DNA of 64,000 nt from Sandaracinaceae bacterium (GCA_020633195.1 JACKEC010000025.1:1-64000), one strand, 5' to 3'. Shown: positions 33,152-41,885, numbered from the stretch's first letter. The notes: generated by a model not told the origin, from the sequence alone. A program made the numbers and translations.

Positions 33152-35167
33152 TCACCGGGCGCCGCGCGTCAGCACCGTCAGCTCGTGTCGGACCCGGCCC
33201 ACCGCGTGGGCGAGCGGGCGCTCGGGCTCGAGGCCCAAGGCGAGGCGTACGTCGAGGTGTGCGGCGGCGCGGGCGAGGGCCGCGATGGGGTCGTGCGGGG
33301 CGCCGGTGACGAGGCGCGCGCTCGTCGTGCGGTACTCGGCGTCGAGGGTGAAGGGCCACTTCGAGCCGCCGGTGGCGAGCAGCGCGGCGTCGACCTCCTC
33401 CGGCGGCAGCGGGCCCTCGCGGTAGTCGCGGCGATAGAGGGACGCCCGCACTCGAACGGGGCCGCGAGGGAGCCAGCTGCTCATGCCGCCCGCCTCTTGC
33501 ACCCGGACGGCCAGCCGCTTGCGGAAGCGCGTCACGTCGAGGAGCACGGTGCTGCCCGCGAGGCTGAAGGTGCCGTCCAGGTGGTCGGCGAACGCGCGCG
33601 CGCGCTCCTCGGACCAGAACCACGCTTGGAAGTAGGCCGGGTCGAGGTCGCCGAGGGGCGACTTGAGCGCGTCGACGAGGCGCTGTGCGTCGCGCGTCGC
33701 GACCAGCTCGGCGGCCACGGGGACGCGGGCCGCCTGGCCGATCGTCCGAGCCGTCGCGAGGTCGCGGTCCCACGCCGGGTCTCCGAAGGTCGCGAGGAGG
33801 GCGCCGCCATGCCGTTGGACGTCCGTCGCGTCCGCGGCGCGGAGGGAGGCCTCGACCTCGGCCGTCGCCGCGCCCACGCCGACCAGCAGGGTGGCGGGCT
33901 CGTGGACGTGGACGGCGGTGTAGAGCACCTCCGCGCCGCGTCGCTCCACCATCGCGCGAAGGCCGGCGAGGGCGTCCCCCGCGTCGACGCCCGTGGCCAG
34001 CAGCGTGCGCCCGACCGGCTCGACGCGCGGGGCGTAGTGGACGAGGTCGAGGTCGCAGCCCTCTCCTTCGAGCACGCGCCGCCACTCCTCGCGGGTCTGG
34101 TCGGACTCGAGCCCCGCGATCCGCTCGGCGAGCTCGCGCGGCTCGTCGACCGACGCGAAGCGGGCGACGAGCACCGTGTCGCCGCTGTTGTTCGACGCGA
34201 AGCCCCGGTAGACGCGGACGCCCGGCGAGAAAACGCTCCACGCGGGCAGCGGTCGGGCGCACCCGTCGCGCCCGGCCGCGGCCATCGACGCGGCCCGGTA
34301 CTGCGCGAGGAGATCCTGCGCGTCGCGGAACGGCCGGCGCTCCTCGTGGAACGAGCACGCGCGGAAGGTGCGATCGGGATCGATGACGAGGAAGTCGTGG
34401 CCGGCGCCGCAGTCCGCGCCGGCGGCGAAGAGGCGGGGCAGCCTCGGCAGCCGGTCCGCGAAGCAACGCGACAGACGCACCGGCAGCGGCGCCGCGCGGA
34501 CGGCGTGCTCCAGCCGCGCCCAGTCCGCCTCCGCGAGGTGCGAGGACGGATCGGGCCCGACGTAGCGGAGCAGCGCCACGTCCGCGCAGCCGAGCGCCGC
34601 GAGGTCGGAGAGCGTGCCGGGGAGCGCGTCGAGGGAGGCTGGCGTGACGAGCAGGTTGGCGGCCGTCCGCGCGCCCGCCGCGGTCAGCGTCTCGATCGGC
34701 CGGACCCAGTCCTCGCCGTCGTAGATGGACACGCGCACCTCGCCGACGAGCGACGCGAGGGCTCGCGCGGTGGGCGCGTCGACGAGGGCGCCGTTGGTCG
34801 TGAAGTGCAGCGCGAGGCGCGTCTCGTCGTGCAGGCGCCGCAGGAGATCGAGGAACCCGGCGTAGGCGAGGGGCTCGCCGCCGCCGAACGCGACCTCGAG
34901 CACGCCCGCGTCGGCGAGCGCGCGGAGCAGCGCGACCGCCTCGTCCGCGGACCAGCGGTCCGGGAGCGTCGCGTCCCGCGAGCAGAACCCGCAACGCAAG
35001 TTGCACGCGTGCGAGAGCCCGAAGAAGACCGCGCGCGGGGCGCTCCGCCGCAGGCCGCGCGTCTCGGGCGCGTCGACGCGGATCGAGTCACCCGTCGCGG
35101 GCCGGAAGAGCAGGAGGGCCCCGTCGAGGGCGTGCACCCGGAGCTGGGCGCGCGGGTCGGATCGCAT
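33152..35167 (-). CDS. Radical SAM protein with large unknown C-terminal region
   Basis: A 671-residue enzyme. ACNLRCGFC (Cys at about 55, 59, 62) is the CxxxCxxC [4Fe-4S]/SAM motif, followed by EVAFGGGEPLAY near residue 95, the GGE motif. The barrel ends near residue 250, where DCGAGHDFLVIDPD and RACSFHEERRPFRD suggest an incomplete SPASM-like cluster region. Residues about 300-671 match no family that I recognise. It has its own leaderless-type promoter (TACCCT, 6 nt). No precursor-peptide gene is evident beside it. The codons for CNLRC contain an exact GCAA-N6-TTGC (34991-35004). A peptide or small-molecule modification role is inferred only. Confidence 0.78.
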   Translation of the reverse strand: MRSDPRAQLRVHALDGALLLFRPATGDSIRVDAPETRGLRRSAPRAVFFGLSHACNLRCGFCSRDATLPDRWSADEAVALLRALADAGVLEVAFGGGEPLAYAGFLDLLRRLHDETRLALHFTTNGALVDAPTARALASLVGEVRVSIYDGEDWVRPIETLTAAGARTAANLLVTPASLDALPGTLSDLAALGCADVALLRYVGPDPSSHLAEADWARLEHAVRAAPLPVRLSRCFADRLPRLPRLFAAGADCGAGHDFLVIDPDRTFRACSFHEERRPFRDAQDLLAQYRAASMAAAGRDGCARPLPAWSVFSPGVRVYRGFASNNSGDTVLVARFASVDEPRELAERIAGLESDQTREEWRRVLEGEGCDLDLVHYAPRVEPVGRTLLATGVDAGDALAGLRAMVERRGAEVLYTAVHVHEPATLLVGVGAATAEVEASLRAADATDVQRHGGALLATFGDPAWDRDLATARTIGQAARVPVAAELVATRDAQRLVDALKSPLGDLDPAYFQAWFWSEERARAFADHLDGTFSLAGSTVLLDVTRFRKRLAVRVQEAGGMSSWLPRGPVRVRASLYRRDYREGPLPPEEVDAALLATGGSKWPFTLDAEYRTTSARLVTGAPHDPIAALARAAAHLDVRLALGLEPERPLAHAVGRVRHELTVLTRGAR
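34991..35004. other. Palindromic motif GCAA-N6-TTGC (in radical SAM gene)
   Basis: GCAA-CGCAAG-TTGC, out of frame, covering the codons of the CNLRC iron-sulfur motif (TGC-AAC-TTG-CGT-TGC). The less GC-rich synonymous codons used there are what create the motif. Confidence 0.7.
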
Positions 35168-35173
35168 CGACCG

Positions 35174-35179
35174 AGGGTA
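35174..35179 (-). promoter_or_regulatory. Putative -10 element, leaderless start of the radical SAM gene
   Basis: TACCCT ends exactly 6 nt before ATG 35167. No Shine-Dalgarno sequence is present in the 6-nt gap. Confidence 0.5.
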
Positions 35180-35221
35180 GGGCGCGCGCCTCGCCGGGAG
35201 AACCCGCGATCGAGCCAGCCG

Positions 35222-35328
35222 GCTGAGTCCGACGACGCGAAGCGTCGGAGGATCTCAGTGGGGAGCGCGAGGGGCTTGCCCCTCGCCGGAGAGAAATCGC
35301 CGGAGGCGATTTATCGACAGACCTCGAG
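35222..35328 (+). repeat. Composite intergenic repeat: 36-nt hairpin unit plus 79-bp repeat copy B
   Basis: 35222-35257 repeats the hairpin unit seen after yqeY. 35250-35328 is copy B of the 79-bp element, matching copy A at 20687-20765 in inverse orientation. Together they give three tandem stem-loops (TCCGACG/CGTCGGA, GAGGGGC/GCCCCTC, AATCGCC/GGCGATT). The unit ends 13 nt before the SUFU gene and just before its -10 element, so it could carry or block regulatory input. Confidence 0.82.
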
Positions 35329-35329
35329 C

Positions 35330-35335
35330 TACGCT
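35330..35335 (+). promoter_or_regulatory. Putative -10 element, leaderless start of the SUFU gene
   Basis: TACGCT ends exactly 6 nt before ATG 35342 and begins 2 nt after the composite repeat. Confidence 0.5.
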
Positions 35336-35341
35336 CCCGCC

Positions 35342-36052
35342 ATGACGGACGAGCGGAGCCCGGGCGGCAGCGCCATCTACCGGCACCAGCAGGCCGCGCC
35401 CCACACCGGCGGCGTCGCGCACGCCAACGATCAGCGCATCACCGAGCACCTTCGCGGCGCCCACGGCGGCGAGAGCATGGTGTTCCACGAGCTCGTCAGC
35501 GACCGCGTCCACCTCGACGTCCACGTGATCTACCCGACGGCCGAGCAGCCTTACTACCTGCTCTGCACCTCGGGCGTCTCGGCGCGGCCGATGAACGTGC
35601 CCGCGTCCGTGGAGGGCGCCGACTCGTGGCGGTACGCGGAGCTCTGCATGCTGTTGCCGCCGAATTGGACCCCCACCCAGGAGGCGTTCCGCGACGAGCG
35701 CGTCTACTGGCCGGTGCGCCTGTTGAAGACGCTCGGTCGGATCCCCCACGAGTTCGACAGCTGGCTCGGCTGGGGTCACTCGATCCCGAACGGCGATCCG
35801 CCCGCGCCGTACGCGCCCGACACGCAGCTGTGCGGCGCCGTGCTCATCCCGCCGTTCCTGATCGGCGACTCCCTGTTCGTCGCGCAGGGCGAGCCGCCCC
35901 TCCACGTGTTCCAGGTCCTGCCGATCACCGCCGCGGAGATGAGCTTCAAGCTCCAGGTCGGCCTCGACGGGCTCCTCGACCGGCTCGAGTCGGCGATCTC
36001 CGACAAGGTCCTCTACGGCCCGGTCGATCCGCTGCGGCCCAGCGTTGTCTGA
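35342..36052 (+). CDS. Suppressor-of-fused (SUFU) domain protein
   Basis: A 236-residue soluble protein matching the bacterial SUFU domain: YYLLCTSGVSARPMNVP, RYAELCMLLPPNW and RLLKTLGRIPHEFDSW appear in the expected order. Animal Sufu restrains Hedgehog signalling. Bacterial copies often act as immunity proteins in toxin systems or stand alone with unknown function. No toxin gene adjoins it here, so immunity is not supported. It sits between a composite repeat and a convergent SDR gene (6-nt gap). Confidence 0.8.
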   Translation: MTDERSPGGSAIYRHQQAAPHTGGVAHANDQRITEHLRGAHGGESMVFHELVSDRVHLDVHVIYPTAEQPYYLLCTSGVSARPMNVPASVEGADSWRYAELCMLLPPNWTPTQEAFRDERVYWPVRLLKTLGRIPHEFDSWLGWGHSIPNGDPPAPYAPDTQLCGAVLIPPFLIGDSLFVAQGEPPLHVFQVLPITAAEMSFKLQVGLDGLLDRLESAISDKVLYGPVDPLRPSVV

Positions 36053-36058
36053 GGGCGC

Positions 36059-36877
36059 TCAGCCCGCGTCGGGTCCCGCGGCTTTGGCCAGCGAGCGCCG
36101 GTACTGGGCGGCGACGCGGCCGACGAAGAAGCTCTGAGGGAGGAGCCGGGTGAGGACGTTGCCCCATCGGTACATGAGCCCGGGGACCTGCACGTAACGT
36201 CGCTTGCGCAGTCCATCGACCGCGGAGCGGGCGCACTGGTCGGCGGGCATGAGCCAGCCGCGGAGGTCGTCGAAGCGGTTGCCCTGGGTCATCTCGGTGT
36301 CGATGCCGCCGGGGGCGAAGACGGTGACGGAGACGCCGCGGCGCGCCATCTCGTGGTGGAGACCGCAGCCGTAGTGGACGAGGAACGCCTTGGTGCCCGA
36401 GTAGGCGCTCTGGTACGCGACCGGCGTGAGCCCCGCGAGGCTCGAGACGATCATCAGGCCGCCGCGCTCGGCGCGCTGCTCGAGGTAGGGGAGCAGGAGG
36501 GTCGTGAGCTGGACGACGCTCGAGACGTTGAGCGCGAGCATCCGCTGGAACGCCGGCCAGTCGAGCTCGTCGTGGTGGCCGAAGAAGCTGACGCCGGCGT
36601 TGAGGATCGCGGCGTGGATCGGGCGGCCGTCGACGGCCTCGTCGAAGACCCGCTGCACGTCGGCTTCGCTCGTGAGGTCCGCCACCACCACCGCGGTCTC
36701 GACGCCGTGCGCCTCCGTCAGCGAGCTCGCGAGCGCGCGCAGGCGATCCTCGCGCCGCGCCACGAGCACGAGGTGCGCGCCATGGTCGCGCGCGAGGTGG
36801 ACGGCCATCGCCTCGCCGAGCCCGGAGGACGCCCCCGTCAGGAGCACCCACTTGCCGCGCAGCTGCATCGTTTCCAT
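36059..36877 (-). CDS. Short-chain dehydrogenase/reductase
   Basis: A 272-residue classical SDR. The cofactor motif TGASSGLG lies near residue 14, NAG near 92, the catalytic Ser in VSSLAG and the Tyr/Lys pair in YSGTK near 158. The Rossmann loop carries ARRED, which favours NADP(H). The C-terminal 60 residues (DGLRKRRYVQVPGLMYRWGN) resemble membrane-associated long-tail SDRs acting on lipids or steroids. Substrate not identifiable. ATG 36877 has TATGTC 6 nt upstream; an ATG three codons in is possible. Confidence 0.88.
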   Translation of the reverse strand: METMQLRGKWVLLTGASSGLGEAMAVHLARDHGAHLVLVARREDRLRALASSLTEAHGVETAVVVADLTSEADVQRVFDEAVDGRPIHAAILNAGVSFFGHHDELDWPAFQRMLALNVSSVVQLTTLLLPYLEQRAERGGLMIVSSLAGLTPVAYQSAYSGTKAFLVHYGCGLHHEMARRGVSVTVFAPGGIDTEMTQGNRFDDLRGWLMPADQCARSAVDGLRKRRYVQVPGLMYRWGNVLTRLLPQSFFVGRVAAQYRRSLAKAAGPDAG

Positions 36878-36883
36878 CGCGGC

Positions 36884-36889
36884 GACATA
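36884..36889 (-). promoter_or_regulatory. Putative -10 element, leaderless start of the SDR gene
   Basis: TATGTC ends exactly 6 nt before ATG 36877; the sixth base is C instead of T. Confidence 0.4.
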
Positions 36890-36904
36890 GCACCGCGGCT
36901 TCGA

Positions 36905-39900
36905 TCACTCCCGCGCGCAGGTCGAGTCTTCGAGGCAGAACGGGTCCTCGAGCACCACCCATGGCAGCTCGGTCCCGCCCGAGGCGAGGTACCAGCCGAT
37001 CGCGTTGAGGAGGTACTCGCCCTCGTCGAAGACCTTGTTCGGATCGACGGGCAGCAAGACGTGTTGCCCTTGCGGGATCGTCATCGCGTTGATGACGAGC
37101 GAGACGCCGGCGAACGGGCGGTCGGTGCCCCACGGATCGAGAGAGGTGGTCAGGCGGGCGGCGCGGCTCTCGCGGCCCCACCGCAGCGGCGGATCGAGTC
37201 GGCCGGGGCGCAGCCCGCCGTCGGCCTCGGGCCGCTGGCGGTTCCCGTTCGGCGCGAAGTACTGCCGGCCCTCGCTCATGTCGTCGACGTCGAAGAGGAA
37301 CGTCGGCGCGCCCTCCACGGGGTGCCGCATCAGGTTCGCGATGCCCTCGAGCACGTGGTACTCGATGAGGATGTCGTCGGGCGTCTGCCAGCCGTAGGTG
37401 TCCGCGAACCGGGCGGGCGCGCGCCAGTCCGCGAAGTCGTCGGGCGCGTCGGGCGGCATGAACGCCAGGATGCCCGCGGCCCGCGCGTAGGCGTTGCCGG
37501 TCGCCGGAGGCACGGTGGTGTCGCCGGCCGTGTTCGTCACCCAGATGCTGCGCGTGCGCGCCGGGACGTCCACCGAGGTCGCTGGATCGAGGAAGACGTG
37601 GCGCGCGTAGTTGATCGGGTCGCCCGGCTCGAGCGCGATCTGCGCGAGCCCCGCGAGGCGCCGCAGGTCGGGCGACTGGCGGGTGAGGCCGAGGCCCTCG
37701 GCGGGCGCGGTGAGCGTGGCGCCCTGTTCGAACTGCGTGCCCAGGTAGCTCCCGCAGGTCGCGCAGGTGCCCGCCGCCGACGTGAGCCCGTAGGACGAGC
37801 GCCAGGTGTCGATCACCTCGATCACCGGGAGCTCGCCGGGGCCGGTGTACTCGCAAGTCGTGTAGTCCATCTGATCGCGCGCGTCGTCGAGCACGGTGAT
37901 GGTCAGCGGGTCGCCCCGATCGGTCGGTACGGTGAGCCGGAAGGCGCCGTCGGCGCCCACGCCCGCGCATCGCGTCTCCCCGTTGCGGAGGTTGTGCACG
38001 AGGACCGCGTCGCCCTCGGCCAGCGACTCCGCGGCGACGCAGGCGGCCTCGGTGACCGACTCGTCGTTCAGGTTCGGCAGGCGGAAGTACACCGACCGCT
38101 CGCCCGCCTCGCACGCGGTGTTGGCGTCGCGGCCGCCCGAGGTGCGGCTCGCGATGATGGGGCCGATGACGCGGAGCCAGATCGGGTGGCGCGCCGTCCC
38201 GAGGCTCGTGCGCATGCCGATGTCGAACAGCCCGCCGCCACCGCTGACCGGCGCCGCGCGGTTGATCGCCGGCTCCACCCCGACGTTGAGCATCGAGATG
38301 ATCCCGCCGAGCGAGCTGCCCCACTGACCGTAGCCGACGTCCCAGCCGCCGAGGTCGGGCGTGCCGTCTCCGTCGAAGTCGCCCGCCATGTCGAGCGCTC
38401 CGTCGCCGTCGACGTCGCCGTCGAACGCGATGGGCGCGCCGCCGTCACGCGAGGCGACCTCGCCCGGCGTCCACGTCGGATCGTCGACGTCCGGCTGCCC
38501 CCAGAACGTGCGGAGGATGCGCGTCGCCTGCAGCCAGTCGACCACGCTCTGCCGGAGCGTGTCGCGCGTGTGGAACATGTAGGCGCTGAAGAAGAGGCCG
38601 GCGCTGTCGGCGGTGCCGTCGAAGTTCAGGTCGCGCGCGCGGTCGAGCGAGATCGCGCGGCCGAGCGGCGCCAGGCAGTTCGAGCCCAGCACCGCCGAGA
38701 GCAGCGGGCGCAGGTCGTCGCCGAGCGGGACGCCGTGGCCCTGCGCGTCGATGCTGACGGTGGCCACGCCCTGGCTCGCGACGAGGCCGGCGAAGGCGAT
38801 CGCCTCGAGGTTCAGGCTGCCGTAGCCGTGCGCGTAGAGCGTGGTCGGGAACGGCTGCTGGTGGGTCGCCGTCTCCTTCGGGATGACGATGAACATCGGC
38901 ACCACGTCGCGCTCGATCCGCGCCTCTCCGGTCTGGCGGTCGATGTCCCACGTGTCGTTGACGTTCTCGGCGTCCGGATCGCCGAGCAGGTACGGCGACT
39001 CGAAGAACGCGTAGGCGATGTGCGAGACCGAGGCCTCGAGGGTGTCGAGCACCGCGTCGAGCTGCTCGATCGGGAACCCGAGGTCGCTGATGGGGAGGCC
39101 GTCGAGCGCCGCCCGCAGCTGCGCGGGGGTGACGGTGTAGACGGCGGGGCCGGGATCGCAGCGCTCGGTCCGGGTCCCGCCCCGGAGCGGCGCGACGATG
39201 AGCTCCGGCGGGAACTCCTCGGCGAGCCGCGCGAAGGGGCCTCGCCCGTAGAGGCCCTCGCGCATCGCGACGAGGTCGCCGCGCACCGACTGCGTGGTGA
39301 ACGACCAGGCGAAGGCCACGCCGTTCCAGCCCTGCGACGAGAGCGAGCCGTACAGGTCGGGGCGCGCGGAGAACACGTCGGGCAGGTTCGCGAGCGCCTC
39401 GTGCTGCGAGATGTGGTGCACCCAGTCGAACGGCGAACGCACCGGCTCGCCGTCGGCGCCGGAGAGCCGACTGGTCAGCACGACCGCGTACTCGCGGCTC
39501 TCCTCGAGCGGCAGGATGGGTCGCAGGACGAGCGTGTTCGACTGCCGCTCGTAGAACCACATCATGTCGTCGATGGTCTCGAACGCGTTGCCGTCGAGGC
39601 GACCGTCGATCGTGTTCGGGTGATCGATGATCCCGTCGAAGTCGCTGTCCTCGCCGGGGTCGAGGATCCCGTTGCCGTTCGTGTCCTCCTCGACGGTCTC
39701 GAAGATCAGGTTCGACTCACCCGCGCGCGGGTCGGCCTCGTAGTAGGCGTCGGGCCGCGACGCGACCCGCGGGAACAGGTCGCTGTTGACGTCGAGGGGC
39801 ACCGGGATGCCCGTCTCGAGGTCGATCAGGTAGACGGCGTGGCGCTGCCAGTCCTCGGTGGAGAACTGGCCGCGGCCCTGCCGTCGCAGCAGGTCGTCGG

Positions 39901-40222
39901 TGTCGAGGGGCGCGTCGAAGGAGACGGTGACCGGCGCGAACGTGCCCCAGCCGTCGAGGGCGTCGAAGCTCTGCCGGAGCCGCCGCTCCATCCCGGACGG
40001 CGCGATGAGGCTCGCGTTGATGCGGCGCCCGCTCGGCGACGTCGGGTCCGGCCACGTCGCGATGTCGTTGGGGAGCGGGATCTCGGGGAGGGGCTCGGCC
40101 TCGAGGTCCCAGATCACCTGGGGCCCGGTCCCGGGCGGCGACTCGAAGAAGCCGGACGGGAGACCTCCCCCGTCACAGCCCACCATCAGCCCGAGGGCGA
40201 CCGAGATCGTGGCGACGCGCAT
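36905..40222 (-). CDS. Large lipoprotein with alpha/beta-hydrolase-like domain
   Basis: A 1105-residue lipoprotein (signal MRVATISVALGLMVGC, lipobox MVGC). The N-terminal part has an Ig-like domain of the SbsA type (PVTVSFDAPLDTDDLL), a calcium-binding insertion (DTNGNGILDPGEDSDFDG) and REYAVVLTSRL. The middle contains LYAHGYGS and YGQWGSSLGG, which look like the oxyanion and nucleophile-elbow elements of an alpha/beta hydrolase, split by a DGDVDGDGALD loop. A C-terminal PPATGNAYARAAG region follows. An extracellular esterase or lipase is plausible; the active site is not proven. An exact GCAA-N6-TTGC is at 37054-37067. Confidence 0.68.
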   Translation of the reverse strand: MRVATISVALGLMVGCDGGGLPSGFFESPPGTGPQVIWDLEAEPLPEIPLPNDIATWPDPTSPSGRRINASLIAPSGMERRLRQSFDALDGWGTFAPVTVSFDAPLDTDDLLRRQGRGQFSTEDWQRHAVYLIDLETGIPVPLDVNSDLFPRVASRPDAYYEADPRAGESNLIFETVEEDTNGNGILDPGEDSDFDGIIDHPNTIDGRLDGNAFETIDDMMWFYERQSNTLVLRPILPLEESREYAVVLTSRLSGADGEPVRSPFDWVHHISQHEALANLPDVFSARPDLYGSLSSQGWNGVAFAWSFTTQSVRGDLVAMREGLYGRGPFARLAEEFPPELIVAPLRGGTRTERCDPGPAVYTVTPAQLRAALDGLPISDLGFPIEQLDAVLDTLEASVSHIAYAFFESPYLLGDPDAENVNDTWDIDRQTGEARIERDVVPMFIVIPKETATHQQPFPTTLYAHGYGSLNLEAIAFAGLVASQGVATVSIDAQGHGVPLGDDLRPLLSAVLGSNCLAPLGRAISLDRARDLNFDGTADSAGLFFSAYMFHTRDTLRQSVVDWLQATRILRTFWGQPDVDDPTWTPGEVASRDGGAPIAFDGDVDGDGALDMAGDFDGDGTPDLGGWDVGYGQWGSSLGGIISMLNVGVEPAINRAAPVSGGGGLFDIGMRTSLGTARHPIWLRVIGPIIASRTSGGRDANTACEAGERSVYFRLPNLNDESVTEAACVAAESLAEGDAVLVHNLRNGETRCAGVGADGAFRLTVPTDRGDPLTITVLDDARDQMDYTTCEYTGPGELPVIEVIDTWRSSYGLTSAAGTCATCGSYLGTQFEQGATLTAPAEGLGLTRQSPDLRRLAGLAQIALEPGDPINYARHVFLDPATSVDVPARTRSIWVTNTAGDTTVPPATGNAYARAAGILAFMPPDAPDDFADWRAPARFADTYGWQTPDDILIEYHVLEGIANLMRHPVEGAPTFLFDVDDMSEGRQYFAPNGNRQRPEADGGLRPGRLDPPLRWGRESRAARLTTSLDPWGTDRPFAGVSLVINAMTIPQGQHVLLPVDPNKVFDEGEYLLNAIGWYLASGGTELPWVVLEDPFCLEDSTCARE
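37054..37067. other. Palindromic motif GCAA-N6-TTGC (in hydrolase-like lipoprotein gene)
   Basis: GCAA-GACGTG-TTGC. Coding strand reads CAA-CAC-GTC-TTG (Gln-His-Val-Leu), in frame. Confidence 0.7.
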
Positions 40223-40243
40223 GCCGCCACGGACTCTATGTCA

Positions 40244-41005
40244 TCACGCGGTGCCTTGCTCGCCCGGGTCGCGTGACCGGCCGTCGATCTCCGACATCGG
40301 CTCGATCTCGAAGACGTTGGTCTCTTCGTCCCAGTCCACGATCAGCGCGCGGTCCCCGCGCCCGAGCGAGTTCGGGGTGCTGCAGCGGACCTTCAGCAGG
40401 AACCCGGCCTGGCCGTCCTTCAGCGTCGCCTGCCCGAGCTCCGCGTCGACGGTGCCGGTCTTGATGGTGACCACGTGACCGATGAGGTCGCGGTTCGAGC
40501 GCGCGGGCTCGGTCTTGAACAGCTTGGCCAGCGGTCGCGTCGCGAGCGAGGTCAGCGGGATCGCGATCAGCAGCGCCGCGAGCAGGATCAGCGCGCCCGT
40601 GAGCAGGCCGCCGAGGGGGACGACGGGGGCGACGTAGCGGCTGCCGAAGAACGAGCCGACCCACCCGAAGAGGACGACGAAGCTCACGATGACGGTGAGC
40701 GGCGCGTACCGTAACCGGAGCGCGTGGAGGACCGCGGCGAGGCCCCCTCCTCCCACGCCGTCCGCGTCGAGGTCGGCCGCCTCGGCGGCGCCGTCGAGGC
40801 CCTCCGCCGCGCCGTCCACGGCTCCATCGAGCGCGCCATCGATCCCGGAGATGCCCTCGACGCCGTCGAGCGCGCCGCCGGGGTCGAGGAGGTGCAGGTC
40901 GAGGGCGCCGAGCATCACCGACACCCAGTAGAGCAAGACCAACCCGAGCATGGCGGTGAAGGCCAGGGTCGGCATGCTCAGGGCGGTCTGGAGGAACTCG
41001 GTCAT
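40244..41005 (-). CDS. YqiJ-like membrane protein with OB-fold tail
   Basis: A 253-residue inner-membrane protein: one N-terminal span (TLAFTAMLGLVLLYWVSVML), a Gly/Asp/Ala-rich loop (about 40-90), two more spans (about 100-160), then a soluble OB-like domain (DLIGHVVTIKTGTVDAELGQ, about 170-245). This architecture matches the YqiJ family, which in E. coli pairs with the flotillin YqiK. Here the flotillin gene is about 11 kb away. It starts 60 nt after the gene at 41066 and ends 21 nt before the lipoprotein at 40222. Confidence 0.72.
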   Translation of the reverse strand: MTEFLQTALSMPTLAFTAMLGLVLLYWVSVMLGALDLHLLDPGGALDGVEGISGIDGALDGAVDGAAEGLDGAAEAADLDADGVGGGGLAAVLHALRLRYAPLTVIVSFVVLFGWVGSFFGSRYVAPVVPLGGLLTGALILLAALLIAIPLTSLATRPLAKLFKTEPARSNRDLIGHVVTIKTGTVDAELGQATLKDGQAGFLLKVRCSTPNSLGRGDRALIVDWDEETNVFEIEPMSEIDGRSRDPGEQGTA

Positions 41006-41065
41006 CGGGGCTCGTCGGTCAGCGTACTACGAGGTCCCAACCGACGGGCGGCTCGCCGATTCCGC

Positions 41066-41842
41066 CTACTCGTCCTCTTCCGGCTCGTCCTCGGCGAGCC
41101 CGCCGAGCTGCTCGCGGAGCTGGCGCTCGAGGTCCGGGTTGGCGGACAGCATCGACTGGGCCTGCTGCATCATCGCGCCGAGATCGAGCCCGCCGAGCGC
41201 CGCGGGGCTCGCGCCTGCCTGCGCGAGCGCCTCCTCCGGCGTGGTCGCCCCGGCCATCTTCCGCGCGAGCTCGTTCAGCGATCCGTTCTGCGCCATCTGC
41301 TGGGCCATCTGCATCGCCTGCTGGAGCATCGCGGCGCCCTCGGGGCCCTGGAGCTGCTGCGCCAGCGCGCCTAGCTGCCCGCCGCCGCCGCCGAGCATCG
41401 CGGCCAGATCCGGCGCGCCGCCGCCGCCGAACATCGCGGCCAGGTCGGGCGCCCCACCGCCGAGCATCGCGCCCAGATCCGCGAAGCCCGCGGGGCCTGC
41501 GCTCGGGAGCGCGATCCACTCCGCGCCGTCGCCGAGCTCTTCGATCGCCGCGTCCCAGGTCTTCGCGGTCAGCGCGTACGACTCGGGGTAGACCGGCACG
41601 CCGCGCGGATCGGAGTGCGCCGCGAGGAGCTCCCCGAGCTGCGCCGCGAGCCCGAACCCGAGGACCTCGGGGTCCTCCGTGACCGACGCCTCGAGGTGGA
41701 CCAGCGTGGCGTTGTCGAGCGCTCGGATCCGCACGGGCTCACCGTTCGCGCCGCGCCGCACGTCGTCGCCTCCGACGGCCGGGAGGGCCTCTCGGACGAG
41801 GGCCGGGTCGATCTTCAGGACGCCGATTGCGTTGGTGCTCAT
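41066..41842 (-). CDS. Low-complexity Met/Gly/Ala-rich protein
   Basis: A 258-residue protein of unknown family. Residues 1-120 form a globular region (MSTNAIGVLKIDPALV, later EASVTEDPEVLGFGLAAQLG). Residues about 120-165 carry tandem copies of APDLAAMxGGGG. The rest is Gln/Met-rich helix (QQAMQMAQQMAQNG) ending in acidic EDEPEEDE. It has some resemblance to Sti1/heat-shock chaperonin-binding tails (NPDLERQLREQLGG), so a chaperone link is possible. TACCCA lies 6 nt before ATG 41842. Confidence 0.62.
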   Translation of the reverse strand: MSTNAIGVLKIDPALVREALPAVGGDDVRRGANGEPVRIRALDNATLVHLEASVTEDPEVLGFGLAAQLGELLAAHSDPRGVPVYPESYALTAKTWDAAIEELGDGAEWIALPSAGPAGFADLGAMLGGGAPDLAAMFGGGGAPDLAAMLGGGGGQLGALAQQLQGPEGAAMLQQAMQMAQQMAQNGSLNELARKMAGATTPEEALAQAGASPAALGGLDLGAMMQQAQSMLSANPDLERQLREQLGGLAEDEPEEDE

Positions 41843-41848
41843 GCGACC

Positions 41849-41854
41849 TGGGTA
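41849..41854 (-). promoter_or_regulatory. Putative -10 element, leaderless start of the 258-residue gene
   Basis: TACCCA ends exactly 6 nt before ATG 41842; the last base is A instead of T. Confidence 0.38.
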
Positions 41855-41885
41855 GCACGAGCGGGCGCTCGTCGCCGAGGGCCTC

